A DNA stretch of 64,000 nt from contig MPND01000002.1 of the NCBI GenBank assembly GCA_002238855.1, positions 62,001 to 126,000 of the forward strand, written 5' to 3'. Source of the stretch: SAR202 cluster bacterium bin90 (GTDB lineage: Bacteria; Chloroflexota; Dehalococcoidia; Lucifugimonadales; JADFKI01). This document shows positions 37,038-45,228 of this stretch, one piece after another. Within the stretch, counting starts at the first letter, position 1. Every line of letters starts with the position of its first letter. Both the position numbers and the translations under genes were made by a program. The notes below the pieces were generated by a model. It saw only the letters and a list, made by a program, of their open reading frames with translations. It searched no databases and was not told where the DNA came from.

Positions 37038-37066
37038 TTGAGGATGGAGAAATTTCCTGCTAATAT
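37038..37066 (+). promoter_or_regulatory. Sigma70-type promoter upstream of the P1 peptidase leader
   Basis: TTGAGG (37038-37043) and TAATAT (37061-37066) are separated by exactly 17 nt. Transcription should start near 37073, about 180 nt before the likely P1 peptidase start codon. Confidence 0.65.
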
Positions 37067-37072
37067 ACTCGC

Positions 37073-37200
37073 GCAGCCAATCCTGACAGGAACGGTGAGC
37101 GCTAACAATGAAATCACTAAGTAATTTAGCTGTCCGAATGGACAGTAATGGCAGAGCTTGTATCGAAAGGCCTCCCTGCGCCTTTGCGGGAAGGCCTTTT
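37073..37200 (+). ncRNA. Putative small RNA or attenuated leader
   Basis: From the predicted start near 37073 to the terminator end the transcript would be about 128 nt. It contains a 6-bp hairpin CTGTCC/GGACAG (37130-37145) and ends in a strong intrinsic terminator (37166-37200). No known riboswitch core is recognised, and no convincing ORF lies within. Either a free small RNA or a regulated leader of the downstream peptidase gene would explain it. Confidence 0.45.
37166..37200 (+). terminator. Intrinsic terminator in the P1 peptidase leader
   Basis: AAAGGCCT pairs with AGGCCTTT and the stem extends inward through CCCTGC/GCGGGA with two mismatches; TTTT follows. It lies upstream of the gene, so it would either end a small RNA or attenuate peptidase expression. 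Confidence 0.75.
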
Positions 37201-37252
37201 GTCATCTATGGCTATGGAAATGGCTTTGCCACTCATGGCGGTGCTGTCTGAA

Positions 37253-38269
37253 ATGGACACAATGCGCACCGCCATAACCGATGTTCCCGGAATCCGTGTC
37301 GGCCACCACACCGATACCGATGCGGCAACGGGCTGCACCGTAGTCCTGTGCGAAGACGGCGCAGTCGGCGGTGTTGACGTGCGCGGCTCAGCACCCGGCA
37401 CCCGCGAGACCGACCTCCTTCGCCCCACGGCGCTCGTCAATGAAGTCCACGCGGTGCTGCTGAGTGGCGGCAGCACGTTCGGCTTGGCCGCAGCGACAGG
37501 CGTCGTTCGCCATCTCGAATCAAAAGGCGTCGGCATTCAATTCGGCGGCGCGGTAATACCCATTGTTCCTGCTGCAATCCTCTTCGACTTGGGACTCATT
37601 CAGGGCGATATTCGTCCCACCGACGCGGACGGCGAAGCAGCCTGTCTGAACTCATCCGAAGATGCTCCCGCCCAAGGGAGTGTCGGCGCAGGCACCGGTG
37701 CAACCGTTAGCAAAATGCTCGGCATGGACCGCGCCATTAAGGGCGGCATCGGTTCGTCAAGCGTAACGCTCAGCGACGGTCTGATAGTTGGCGCAATAGT
37801 CGCCGTCAACGCAATCGGCGGCGTGTACGAGGCAACAACCGGAAGCATAATCGCCGGCCCCCGCAGCGAAGACGGCAAGTCCATTCAGGACGCAATGGAA
37901 GTTGCAATCTCGCCTCAGGTCGGCGCGCCTCAACCCGCAACCGCATCAAACACAACCATCGGCGTAGTCGCCACGAATGCCTTGCTGAACAAGGCACAGG
38001 CGAACAAGCTCGCATCAGCGGCGCAGGACGGCATCGCGCTCGCCGTGCGTCCCGCTCACCTGATGGGCGACGGCGACACGATGTTCGCGCTCGCTACCGG
38101 CAAATGCGAATCCGCTTTCAACATGAACCAGCTCCTCGCCGCAGCCCTGGTCTGCGTGAGCAATGCTATCGTGAAGGCCATTACCGAAGCTGACTCTCTT
38201 GGCGGCATCCCTTCGATCAAGGACTTGAAGGAACAAATCGTCCCGTCCCCCTCGATGGGGGAAGGTTAG
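37253..38269 (+). CDS. P1 family (DmpA/L-aminopeptidase-like) peptidase
   Basis: A 338-residue N-terminal-nucleophile-like hydrolase. Its N terminus MDTMRTAITDVPGIRVGHHTD, the VNEVHAVLLSGGSTFGLAAA segment and the SNTTIGVVATNALLNKAQANKLA segment, where autoproteolysis would expose the nucleophile, are hallmarks of the family. The ATG at 37253 or 37262 is preferred; the frame could extend to 37148 but that would translate through a terminator hairpin. The last residues (SPSMGEG) and the stop codon come from a repeat element at 38247. Substrates are beta-aminopeptides or D-/L-amino acid amides in characterised members. Confidence 0.85.
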   Translation: MDTMRTAITDVPGIRVGHHTDTDAATGCTVVLCEDGAVGGVDVRGSAPGTRETDLLRPTALVNEVHAVLLSGGSTFGLAAATGVVRHLESKGVGIQFGGAVIPIVPAAILFDLGLIQGDIRPTDADGEAACLNSSEDAPAQGSVGAGTGATVSKMLGMDRAIKGGIGSSSVTLSDGLIVGAIVAVNAIGGVYEATTGSIIAGPRSEDGKSIQDAMEVAISPQVGAPQPATASNTTIGVVATNALLNKAQANKLASAAQDGIALAVRPAHLMGDGDTMFALATGKCESAFNMNQLLAAALVCVSNAIVKAITEADSLGGIPSIKDLKEQIVPSPSMGEG

Positions 38270-38280
38270 GATGGGGGTGA
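38247..38280. repeat. GC-rich palindromic repeat, copy 1
   Basis: A CCCCCTCGATGGGGG hairpin is followed by AAGGTTAGGATGGGGGTGA. It spans the last codons and the TAG of the P1 peptidase gene and runs a few bases past it. Copies at 44239 and 48542 share the same tail. Confidence 0.8.
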
Positions 38281-38339
38281 AAACCCTTATCAACAGCAAT
38301 ATACAACCCAACGCCAATACCGAATAAGATCACATCGAC

Positions 38340-39236
38340 ATGGTAAATCTCGACAAGTCATCCAAAATAGGTTTCATCGGCGCAGGTAAGGTCGGCGGTT
38401 CGCTCGCGGTCGCCATGTCCAACGCCGGTTTCCCGGTCGTCGCAGTCGCTAGCAGGACGCCCGCATCGGCCGAGGCGTTTGCCGCCCGCATCGAAGGCTG
38501 CGCCGCACACGCGGATATTCAGGATACTGTTGATTCCAGCGATATGCTGTTCGTATCAACTTCGGACGACGCTATATCCCAGGTAGCCGCGTCCGTCCGG
38601 TGGCAAAATGGCAAGGGTGTGGCGCACTGCTCAGGCGCGGCGTCGCTGGATGTCTTGCAGACTGCCGCGCAGCAGGGAGCCTCACCCGGCGCGTTCCATC
38701 CACTTCAGGCATTTTCCTCTGTGGAAAACGGAGTCCGCAGCATACCCGGCATCACATTCGGTATTGAGGGCGACGATGACATGCGCGGCTACCTCGGCAA
38801 TCTCGCGCGCGCCATCGGCGGAAATCCCGTATTCCTCAACAGCGAGGACAAGCCGCTCTACCACCTGAGTGGCGTCATGATGGGCAACCTGTTAACCTGC
38901 CTCGTCGGAATATCTGCGGAGATATGGGAGCACATCGGCTACACTCGTGACGACGGTGTAAAGGCTCTAATACCGATGATGCACGCAGTCGCCTACAACG
39001 TAGAGACTTCTGGCATTCCTGCAGCAGTAGCAGGTCCCTACCCTCGCGGCGACATGGGAACCGCGCGCAAGCACATGGATGCCCTGGCGTCACAGCACCC
39101 CGATCTGCTGCCTCTATACCGTGAACTGGCGCTGGCAGGCTTGCATCTCGCCGTGGAACAGGGCTTATCTGCGGACGGAGAGCAAGAGTTTCGACAGATC
39201 CTGAACGATGTCCGCCAGTATAATGACCGCCAGTAA
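38340..39236 (+). CDS. Rossmann-like and DUF2520 domain oxidoreductase, candidate ketopantoate reductase
   Basis: A 298-residue protein. Residues 1-130 are an NAD(P)-binding Rossmann domain (KIGFIGAGKVGGSLAVAM). The C-terminal half (residues about 150-290) matches DUF2520 in spirit: SEDKPLYHLSGVMMGNLLTCLVG, AAVAGPYPRGDMGTARKHM, YRELALAGLHLA. It lies immediately upstream of panB and panC in one strand with 30 bases to panB, and no separate panE is visible. Genes of this type commonly sit beside panC, and I infer it may supply the ketopantoate reductase step. The alternative is another hydroxyacid dehydrogenase. Confidence 0.8.
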   Translation: MVNLDKSSKIGFIGAGKVGGSLAVAMSNAGFPVVAVASRTPASAEAFAARIEGCAAHADIQDTVDSSDMLFVSTSDDAISQVAASVRWQNGKGVAHCSGAASLDVLQTAAQQGASPGAFHPLQAFSSVENGVRSIPGITFGIEGDDDMRGYLGNLARAIGGNPVFLNSEDKPLYHLSGVMMGNLLTCLVGISAEIWEHIGYTRDDGVKALIPMMHAVAYNVETSGIPAAVAGPYPRGDMGTARKHMDALASQHPDLLPLYRELALAGLHLAVEQGLSADGEQEFRQILNDVRQYNDRQ

Positions 39237-39266
39237 GACGACCGACTGATCGAATGAGGGGAGACC

Positions 39267-40127
39267 ATGAGAACCACAATTCGTGACATAGCGGCAATGA
39301 AGCGGCGCGGCAAGCGCATTTCGATGATTACGGCATACGACTACACCTCTGCGCGCATCGTGGAGGCGGCTGGCGTTGACATAATCCTTGTAGGTGACAG
39401 TCTCGGTCAGGTCGTGCTCGGCTACGACTCAACCGTGCCCGTCACTATGGACGACATGATCCATCACATCAGTGCGGTCGTTCGCGGCACCGAGAAAGTT
39501 CACATCGTCGGCGACCTGCCGTTCATGAGTTATCAGGCAAGCAGGTCCGACGCCATTCGCAACGCCGGTCGGCTGCTCAAGGAAGCAGGCGCGCAGTCTG
39601 TCAAGCTCGAGGGTGGCAGGCATGTCGCCAAGACTATGCGGCGCATCGTGCAGTCCGGCATACCCGTTATGGCGCACATAGGACTCACACCGCAGGCAGT
39701 GCACCAGATGGGTGGCTACCGCATACAGGGCAGGACCACAAAGGCGGCGATAGACCTGATCGAAGACGCCAAGGCTGTCGAGGATGCAGGTGCATACGCC
39801 CTTGTCCTCGAAGGCGTGCCGTCGCAGTTGGCAGCGATTGTAACGGAGCGCCTGACGATTCCGACTATTGGCATCGGCGCCGGCGTCCACTGCGATGGGC
39901 AGGTGCAGGTGTTCCACGACATGATGGGCCTGTACACCGACTTCACCCCCAAGCACGCCCGCAAGTACGCGCATCTCGCCGAAGTTATGGGCACAGCCGT
40001 TGCCGAATACATAGAGGATGTTCGCGCACAGACATTCCCATCCGAAGACGAGAGCTTCACTCTGTCGCCCGAAGTCCTCGCAGAATTGACTGGTAACACC
40101 GGCATAGTCTCGCAGAGCGAACGCTGA
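39267..40127 (+). CDS. panB: 3-methyl-2-oxobutanoate hydroxymethyltransferase
   Basis: A 286-residue enzyme making ketopantoate from 2-ketoisovalerate and methylene-tetrahydrofolate. DYTSARIVEAAGVDIILVGDSLGQVVLGYDST carries the Mg-binding Asp and DS motif. VHIVGDLPFMSY, SVKLEGGRHV and GIGAGVHCDGQVQVFHDMMG follow as in characterised PanB. ATG at 39267 follows GAGGGGAGACC. Its TGA overlaps the ATG of panC. Confidence 0.96.
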   Translation: MRTTIRDIAAMKRRGKRISMITAYDYTSARIVEAAGVDIILVGDSLGQVVLGYDSTVPVTMDDMIHHISAVVRGTEKVHIVGDLPFMSYQASRSDAIRNAGRLLKEAGAQSVKLEGGRHVAKTMRRIVQSGIPVMAHIGLTPQAVHQMGGYRIQGRTTKAAIDLIEDAKAVEDAGAYALVLEGVPSQLAAIVTERLTIPTIGIGAGVHCDGQVQVFHDMMGLYTDFTPKHARKYAHLAEVMGTAVAEYIEDVRAQTFPSEDESFTLSPEVLAELTGNTGIVSQSER

Positions 40128-40957
40128 TGCAGGTCATCGAATCGGTCGCCGCATTCAGGCAGGCATACGACGCGGCTGCAAAACCGCTTGGGCTAGTGCC
40201 GACAATGGGCTTCCTGCACGAGGGACACATGGCGCTCGTCCACCGCGCCCGCGAGGAGAATGCCACAGCCGCAGTCAGCATCTTCGTCAACCCCACTCAA
40301 TTCGGGCCCAGCGAGGACTTCGCCACCTACCCGCGCGACATGGACTCCGATCTCGCCAAGCTTGAAGAGGCAGGCGTTGACCTCGTGCTCGCCCCGACGG
40401 TGGATGAAGTCTATCCCGCCGGATTCGACACACATGTAGATGTCGGACGCATCGGCGAGCGGCTTGAAGGCGAGCACCGCGCAGGCCATTTCCATGGAGT
40501 GGCAACCGTGGTATGCAAGCTGCTGACAATCGTCCGCCCCAACCGTGCGTACTTCGGCCAGAAGGATGCACAGCAGTGCCTCGTGGTCCAACGCCTGAAC
40601 GAAGACCTGAATCTCGGCGCAGAAATAGTAGTCTGTCCCACCGTCCGCGACTCCGACGGCCTGGCCCTCAGCAGCCGCAACGTCTATCTCAGCGCAGACG
40701 AACGAGTCGCCGCACTGTCGCTGAATCGCTCCCTCCGTCTCGCACAGGAACTGCATAGTCAAGGCGAATCTGACGCACCACACATCCGGCAGCGCATGCA
40801 TGAACTCATAACCACATCCCCTCTAGCAGACATCGACTACATCAGCATCGCCGACGCCAACAACCTCAACGAACTCGACACTATCGACCGCCCTGCCCTC
40901 GTTTCCCTGGCAGTCCGGATCGGCAAGACTCGCCTGATTGACAATGTGATAATATGA
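40127..40957 (+). CDS. panC: Pantothenate synthetase
   Basis: A 276-residue ATP-dependent ligase joining pantoate and beta-alanine. The ATP-binding GLVPTMGFLHEGHMALV, SIFVNPTQFGPSEDF, RAGHFHGVATVVCKLL, YFGQKDAQQ and DGLALSSRNVYLS motifs are intact. It is translationally coupled to panB (TGATG). The set gives pantothenate, which feeds coaE (57255) far downstream. Confidence 0.97.
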   Translation: MQVIESVAAFRQAYDAAAKPLGLVPTMGFLHEGHMALVHRAREENATAAVSIFVNPTQFGPSEDFATYPRDMDSDLAKLEEAGVDLVLAPTVDEVYPAGFDTHVDVGRIGERLEGEHRAGHFHGVATVVCKLLTIVRPNRAYFGQKDAQQCLVVQRLNEDLNLGAEIVVCPTVRDSDGLALSSRNVYLSADERVAALSLNRSLRLAQELHSQGESDAPHIRQRMHELITTSPLADIDYISIADANNLNELDTIDRPALVSLAVRIGKTRLIDNVII

Positions 40958-41021
40958 CAGGCGGCGCAAGCCTATTCGCGCTGAAACAACCCAAAAGCAA
41001 GTTGCAAGGGAGTGGCAGAAT

Positions 41022-41825
41022 TTGAAAATCCTGGTTACAAACGACGACGGCGTTGAGGCTCCGGGGCTTTGGAAGATGGCGGGCGCGCTCAAAAGCCTCG
41101 GTGAAGTTGTAGTAGCAGCGCCCGACCGCGACCAGAGCGGCATAGGCAGCGCAAGAACGCTCCTCGATGTCGTAAAAGTCCGCGAGGTGACGAACCCGCC
41201 CATTGAAGGCATCAAGACATTCGCGATAGAAGGCACACCTGCGGACAGCGCAATTCTCGGACTTGAAATGCTCTCGCCCGGCAAGTTCGACTTCATGCTC
41301 TCCGGCATTAACGACGGCTCCAATCTCGGAATGGACATCCTCGTATCTGGCACGGTCGGAGCAGCGATACAGGGTTACTACCGCCAGATGCACTCAATCG
41401 CAATGTCGGTCGCATCCATCACCAATCTACAGTACGACGCCGCTGCAACCACCGCAGCATCGCTCGTCAAGACCATCGCAGCCGACCCTAGCCTTCCGCC
41501 GCTCTTCCTCAACGTCAACGTGCCCAACGCGACCACCGAAGCTATCAAGGGCGCCGAAGTAACCACGCTGGGACCACGCCTATATCTGGAGAACGTCGAA
41601 CGTGGCAACAACGGCCGCAGGACCTATTACTGGATCAAGCACAACAAAATGACCAATCGTCCCGTAACAGAGGACACCGACATCTTCGCCGTGCGCAACA
41701 ACCGAATAGCTATCTCCGCGGTCAACGCAGTACTGGAGCCCGACTTCAAGTGCCCAGACCTGCAGCCACTCGCACACGGCGTTATGGCAGCCCTCGGACT
41801 CACCAACGGCGTCGGCGCAATTTAA
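41022..41825 (+). CDS. surE: 5'/3'-nucleotidase SurE
   Basis: A 267-residue metal-dependent phosphatase. The N terminus KILVTNDDGVEAPGL has the metal-binding DD, followed by VAAPDRDQSGIGSARTL, EGTPADSAILGLE and SGINDGSNLGMDILVSGTVGAA. Its start is a TTG with GGGAG about 9 nt upstream. SurE removes phosphate from nucleoside monophosphates and polyphosphate; it stands after panC, possibly in the same transcript. Confidence 0.94.
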   Translation: MKILVTNDDGVEAPGLWKMAGALKSLGEVVVAAPDRDQSGIGSARTLLDVVKVREVTNPPIEGIKTFAIEGTPADSAILGLEMLSPGKFDFMLSGINDGSNLGMDILVSGTVGAAIQGYYRQMHSIAMSVASITNLQYDAAATTAASLVKTIAADPSLPPLFLNVNVPNATTEAIKGAEVTTLGPRLYLENVERGNNGRRTYYWIKHNKMTNRPVTEDTDIFAVRNNRIAISAVNAVLEPDFKCPDLQPLAHGVMAALGLTNGVGAI

Positions 41826-41873
41826 GCGTCGCAGCGAAACTGAAGTCCAATATACATTCACAAGGAGGAAACC

Positions 41874-42200
41874 ATGATCTACGAATACCGAGTATATGAA
41901 ACGCTCCCCGGCAGACTCCCAAACATCAACGCTCGCTTCCGTGACCACACGATGAAGATCTTCGAGAAGCACGGCATCACCAACGTCGGCTACTTCACCG
42001 CAGACGTCGGCGACTACAGCGACCGCCTGATTTACATCATCGGCTTTGAAGACGCCGCACACCGCGAGCGCGCCTGGGAAGCCTTCCGCAACGACCCCGA
42101 ATGGCAGAAAGTCCGCGCCGAGTCAGAAGCCGACGGCCTCATCGTAAGTCGGGTCTTCAACACCACGCTCACTCCCACGGACTACTCCCCGCTCCAGTAG
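41874..42200 (+). CDS. NIPSNAP family protein
   Basis: A 108-residue NIPSNAP domain (YEYRVYETLPGRLPNINARFRDHTMKIFEKHGITNVGYF) with AAGGAGGAAACC before its ATG. It resembles the protein at 9272 in fold but is divergent in sequence. The function is unknown. It may be co-transcribed with surE. Confidence 0.82.
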   Translation: MIYEYRVYETLPGRLPNINARFRDHTMKIFEKHGITNVGYFTADVGDYSDRLIYIIGFEDAAHRERAWEAFRNDPEWQKVRAESEADGLIVSRVFNTTLTPTDYSPLQ

Positions 42201-42268
42201 CCCGGTCCGCGAACTGGCCTGTGAACTAAGGACGGACGGGGGATGACATTGCTAGACGGTGGACAACC

Positions 42269-42892
42269 ATGAATCCTGTCTCAGAATCCCCCGACCGTCT
42301 CCAAAACATCGAACGCCGCACCGAACTGCCCCTTATGCTGGCATCCTTCGCCCTGATGCCCATCATCACTGGCCTCTATTTCTGGGACCTCAGCGCCGTT
42401 GAAACGCGCATCTACACGGTCTTGGAAATCGCAATCTGGGCGCTCTTCGCCATCATCTTCATCATTAAGCTCGCAATAGCTCCAAGCAAACTTAGCTATC
42501 TGCGCCGCAACTGGCCCGAAGCCCTGCTGGTACTAATTCCAGTCCTCCGACCGCTCAGAATCATTGCCGCGATTATGTTCGTCGTCCGCGACGCCTCCCG
42601 TTGGAGGCATCTCGTAACATTTGAAACCCTCATCGCATACGGCATCGGAATCGTCCTCCTCGCCGCAACCATCGTAACGACCGCCGAGCAGAACGCGGTC
42701 GGCGCAAATATCCAGTCCTTCCCAGACGCCCTCTACTGGTCTCTCGTTACCGTCTCCACCGTCGGCTACGGCGATCATTATCCCGTTACTGTGGTCGGCA
42801 AGTTCACCGCGGTAGCCCTCATGTTTTTCGGCATCGGCATCTTCGCCGGCATTGTTGCTGCGATTGTCTCCGCTTTCAGCGATTCCAGGTGA
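42269..42892 (+). CDS. Voltage-gated-like potassium channel subunit
   Basis: A 207-residue membrane protein. A helical N domain with about four segments (PLMLASFALMPIITGLYF, YTVLEIAIWALFAIIFII and others) contains an Arg-containing LRPLRIIAAIMFVV helix reminiscent of a reduced voltage sensor. The pore helix and filter SLVTVSTVGYGDHYP (filter 164-169) and the final GKFTAVALMFFGIGIFAGIVAAI inner helix follow. No cytosolic RCK domain is present. It would form K+-selective tetramers. Confidence 0.9.
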   Translation: MNPVSESPDRLQNIERRTELPLMLASFALMPIITGLYFWDLSAVETRIYTVLEIAIWALFAIIFIIKLAIAPSKLSYLRRNWPEALLVLIPVLRPLRIIAAIMFVVRDASRWRHLVTFETLIAYGIGIVLLAATIVTTAEQNAVGANIQSFPDALYWSLVTVSTVGYGDHYPVTVVGKFTAVALMFFGIGIFAGIVAAIVSAFSDSR

Positions 42893-42964
42893 CCGCCCTA
42901 CATCCCTATTGCCCACAAGCTCCTCGACTTCCATCGCCCACACAACACATTATCCCTACATTAA

Positions 42965-42995
42965 CTTGCCTTAAATCACGGCAAGGGTGTATCCT
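42965..42995 (+). promoter_or_regulatory. Possible promoter with dyad upstream of thiolase gene
   Basis: TTGCCT (42966-42971) and TATCCT (42990-42995) are separated by 18 nt. A hairpin-type dyad CTTGCC/GGCAAG (42965-42970 with 42980-42985) spans the -35 and spacer and could be an operator. Confidence 0.35.
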
Positions 42996-43079
42996 GTTTG
43001 GCGGCGTTTGGCGCATAGCGCCCGCCTCAATACTAAGGACTGCAACACCGCAGAAACCACACGGGAGGTGCCATATAAG

Positions 43080-44222
43080 ATGGCCGATTTGAGCAAGTCG
43101 GTTGCCATTGTTGGAGTGGCAGAATCCGACGAAATTGGAAGAGTTGAAAAGTCCAACCTTCAGCTTCACGCTGAGGCCGCGTACAATGCCCTAGAAGATG
43201 CCGGGCTGTCAATGAGCGATGTGAACGGTCTTATGACCGCCGGCACCTCAACGATAAACCTCGGCGAGTACTTGGGCATAAACCCGACATATACCGACAC
43301 GACAGCCGTTGGCGGCTCGTCATTCATCATACACATCGCGCACGCCGTAGCCGCAATCAACGCTGGCTATTGCGACACGGTGCTAGTGACCCACGGCGAG
43401 GCAGGACGCAGCGCCCGTTCTCGCGCAGGCGGCAACGCCTCCGACGCCGGCCCGCAGTACGAGACCCCTTACGGTTTCATCGGCGCCCCCATCAACTACG
43501 CGATGGCTGCACGCCGCTACATGCACATGTACGGCGAGCGCAGGGTGCGTCAGGGCATGGCTGAGGTTGCGGTCGCAACACGCAAGTGGGCGAACCTCAA
43601 TCCAAAGGCGTATTTCCAGGACACTCCGATGTCCTTCGACGACTACCATAACTCGCGCTGGATTGCCTGGCCGTTCCACCTGCCCGATTGCTGCTTGGTG
43701 ACGGACGCAGGCGGCGCCTATGTCGTGACCACGCCCGAAAGAGCGCGCGACCTGCCCAAAGCGCCGGTTTACGTTCTCGGAGCGGCAGAAGGCCACGACC
43801 ACGGCATATTGAGCCAGATGAAGAACCTGACACGCACCTGGGCGCGCTACTCCGGCCCGGCAGCGCTGCAGATGGCTGGCGTAACCCATGACGACATAGA
43901 CCTCGCCATGATTTACGACTCCTTCACCTACACCGTGCTGGCGACGCTTGAGAGCCTTGGATACTGCGAACCCGGCGAGGGGCCCGATTTCGTGGCGAAC
44001 CAGCGCACTGCTCCCGGCGGTGACTTCGCTATGAACACCAGCGGCGGCGGCCTGTCCTACACCCACTCCGGCATGTACGGCATGTTCCTAGTGCTGGAGG
44101 CAGTGCGGCAGCTCCGCGGCGAGACCGGCGAGCGACAACTCGACGATCCCAAGCTCTGCCTCATCAACGGCACCGGCGGCTCCCTGTCATCCACAGGCAC
44201 CGTCGTCTTGGGCGTTGACTAA
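43080..44222 (+). CDS. Thiolase-fold acyltransferase/aldolase (lipid-transfer-protein-like)
   Basis: A 380-residue thiolase-superfamily protein. The ATG at 43080 is chosen because GGGAGGTG lies upstream and the sequence then starts like the family (SVAIVGVAESDEIGR). Where true thiolases have the nucleophilic Cys the protein has Ser (VGGSSFIIHIA), and the second Cys region reads IYDSFTY. The His of GLSYTHSGMYGM is kept. This pattern matches non-thiolytic members such as the Ltp2 retro-aldolases, which work with a DUF35 partner; the next gene is such a protein. Chemistry and substrate remain inferred. Confidence 0.85.
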   Translation: MADLSKSVAIVGVAESDEIGRVEKSNLQLHAEAAYNALEDAGLSMSDVNGLMTAGTSTINLGEYLGINPTYTDTTAVGGSSFIIHIAHAVAAINAGYCDTVLVTHGEAGRSARSRAGGNASDAGPQYETPYGFIGAPINYAMAARRYMHMYGERRVRQGMAEVAVATRKWANLNPKAYFQDTPMSFDDYHNSRWIAWPFHLPDCCLVTDAGGAYVVTTPERARDLPKAPVYVLGAAEGHDHGILSQMKNLTRTWARYSGPAALQMAGVTHDDIDLAMIYDSFTYTVLATLESLGYCEPGEGPDFVANQRTAPGGDFAMNTSGGGLSYTHSGMYGMFLVLEAVRQLRGETGERQLDDPKLCLINGTGGSLSSTGTVVLGVD

Positions 44223-44238
44223 TATATGTTTCAAAGTT

Positions 44239-44276
44239 CCTTCCCCCTTGACGGGGGAAGGTTAGGATGGGGGTGA
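44239..44276. repeat. GC-rich palindromic repeat, copy 2
   Basis: A 9-bp stem CCTTCCCCC/GGGGGAAGG with loop TTGAC is followed by TTAGGATGGGGGTGA. It is wholly intergenic, just after the thiolase-fold gene. The 3' tail is shared with copies 1 and 3. Confidence 0.85.
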
Positions 44277-44318
44277 GTTATTTGCCCGCCCCTATGCAGA
44301 AAACTCAGGAGAATATGA

Positions 44319-44735
44319 ATGACGCAAGCATACATTAAGCCGCTGCCTACACCGCAGGTCGAGTCCGACGTGTACTGGCAGAAGGCAAAGGAACACGAGC
44401 TCTGGCTGCGCTACGACAACGACGCCCAGCAGTATTACTTCTATCCGCGTGATATCTCCCCAATCACATTCTCGCGCAACACCGAATGGCGACAGGTAAG
44501 CGGGCGGGCGACCCTCTACACCTACGCCATCGTCCATCGCGCGCCGCACCCTGGATTTGTAGGCGATGTCCCCTTCGTAACGGCTATGGTGGAACTCGAA
44601 GAGGGCCCCATAATGCCCACCAACATCGTCATGGACGACCCCACACCGGAGAAGTTGGTCATCGGCATGCCTCTGGAGGTAGTGTTCGAGGACGTCACTG
44701 ACGAAATCAGCCTCCCCAAATTCAAGCCCGCCTAA
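44319..44735 (+). CDS. DUF35 OB-fold acyl-CoA-associated protein, zinc site lost
   Basis: A 138-residue protein with an N-terminal helix (DVYWQKAKEHELWLRYD) and an OB-fold (GRATLYTYAIVHRAPHPGF...VTAMVELEEGP). DUF35 proteins usually have four zinc-ribbon cysteines between these parts; here no cysteines remain, only the YPRD loop. The order thiolase-fold gene then DUF35 repeats the Ltp2/ChsH2-type arrangement, so the two proteins are likely subunits of one enzyme. Confidence 0.85.
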   Translation: MTQAYIKPLPTPQVESDVYWQKAKEHELWLRYDNDAQQYYFYPRDISPITFSRNTEWRQVSGRATLYTYAIVHRAPHPGFVGDVPFVTAMVELEEGPIMPTNIVMDDPTPEKLVIGMPLEVVFEDVTDEISLPKFKPA

Positions 44736-44759
44736 CCCCACGCGAGGTAGATAAGAACA

Positions 44760-44800
44760 AAGAAGAGGGCTGGCAGTCGTTGACTACCAGCCCTCTTCTT
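44760..44800. terminator. Strong bidirectional terminator after the DUF35 gene
   Basis: A stem of about 18 bp (14 continuous pairs, one mismatch, then 4 pairs) encloses a 3-nt loop, with A-rich 5' and T-rich 3' flanks. It serves the thiolase-fold/DUF35 transcript and the convergent DUF971 gene. Confidence 0.88.
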
Positions 44801-44831
44801 GCGTTACTTTCTATGCGTACAGTTAGTGCTG

Positions 44832-45146
44832 TTAGTCCCCACACTCACCGCAGTCGCACATTTTCCGCAATATCTCGAACGGATATATCCCAGTGTAATG
44901 TGTGTCGCTCCATAGGAATTGCAACGCGTACCGACCGATTGGCAGATAGTCCTCCGCTTTGATGTTGGCGTCCACAGTCGCCGGGTCCAGAATTTGTCGC
45001 TGCGTCCACTCCTCCACGCACTCCGCGCACGCGCAGTTCACGCGAAGGTACTTGCCCGTGTAAAAGCTCTCATGGCCGTCTTTCCATACGATTCTGACGC
45101 CCTCATCCGAAAGCTCCACTCTATCTACGCCCAATTCCGTAACCAT
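44832..45146 (-). CDS. DUF971 domain protein
   Basis: A 104-residue protein matching the gamma-butyrobetaine-hydroxylase N-terminal-like domain: VELSDEGVRIVWKDGHESFYTGKYLRVNCACAECVEEWTQRQIL, then YALQFLWSDTHYTGIYPFEILRKMC. The Cys residues in CACAEC and the C-terminal CDCGEC could bind metal. In bacteria such proteins often accompany Fe-S or ApbC-type genes. Its function is unknown. Confidence 0.8.
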   Translation of the reverse strand: MVTELGVDRVELSDEGVRIVWKDGHESFYTGKYLRVNCACAECVEEWTQRQILDPATVDANIKAEDYLPIGRYALQFLWSDTHYTGIYPFEILRKMCDCGECGD

Positions 45147-45228
45147 GCCACAAGCCTCTAACTATTGTCTCCGATATTCATCAGCAACGATCCCATCTAA
45201 CCGCATGCTTTCCACTTAACGCTGACAG

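Noticed and set aside
37148-37252. N-terminal extension of the P1 peptidase
   Set aside because: It would be translated through the terminator hairpin at 37166-37200; the family start is near 37253-37262.
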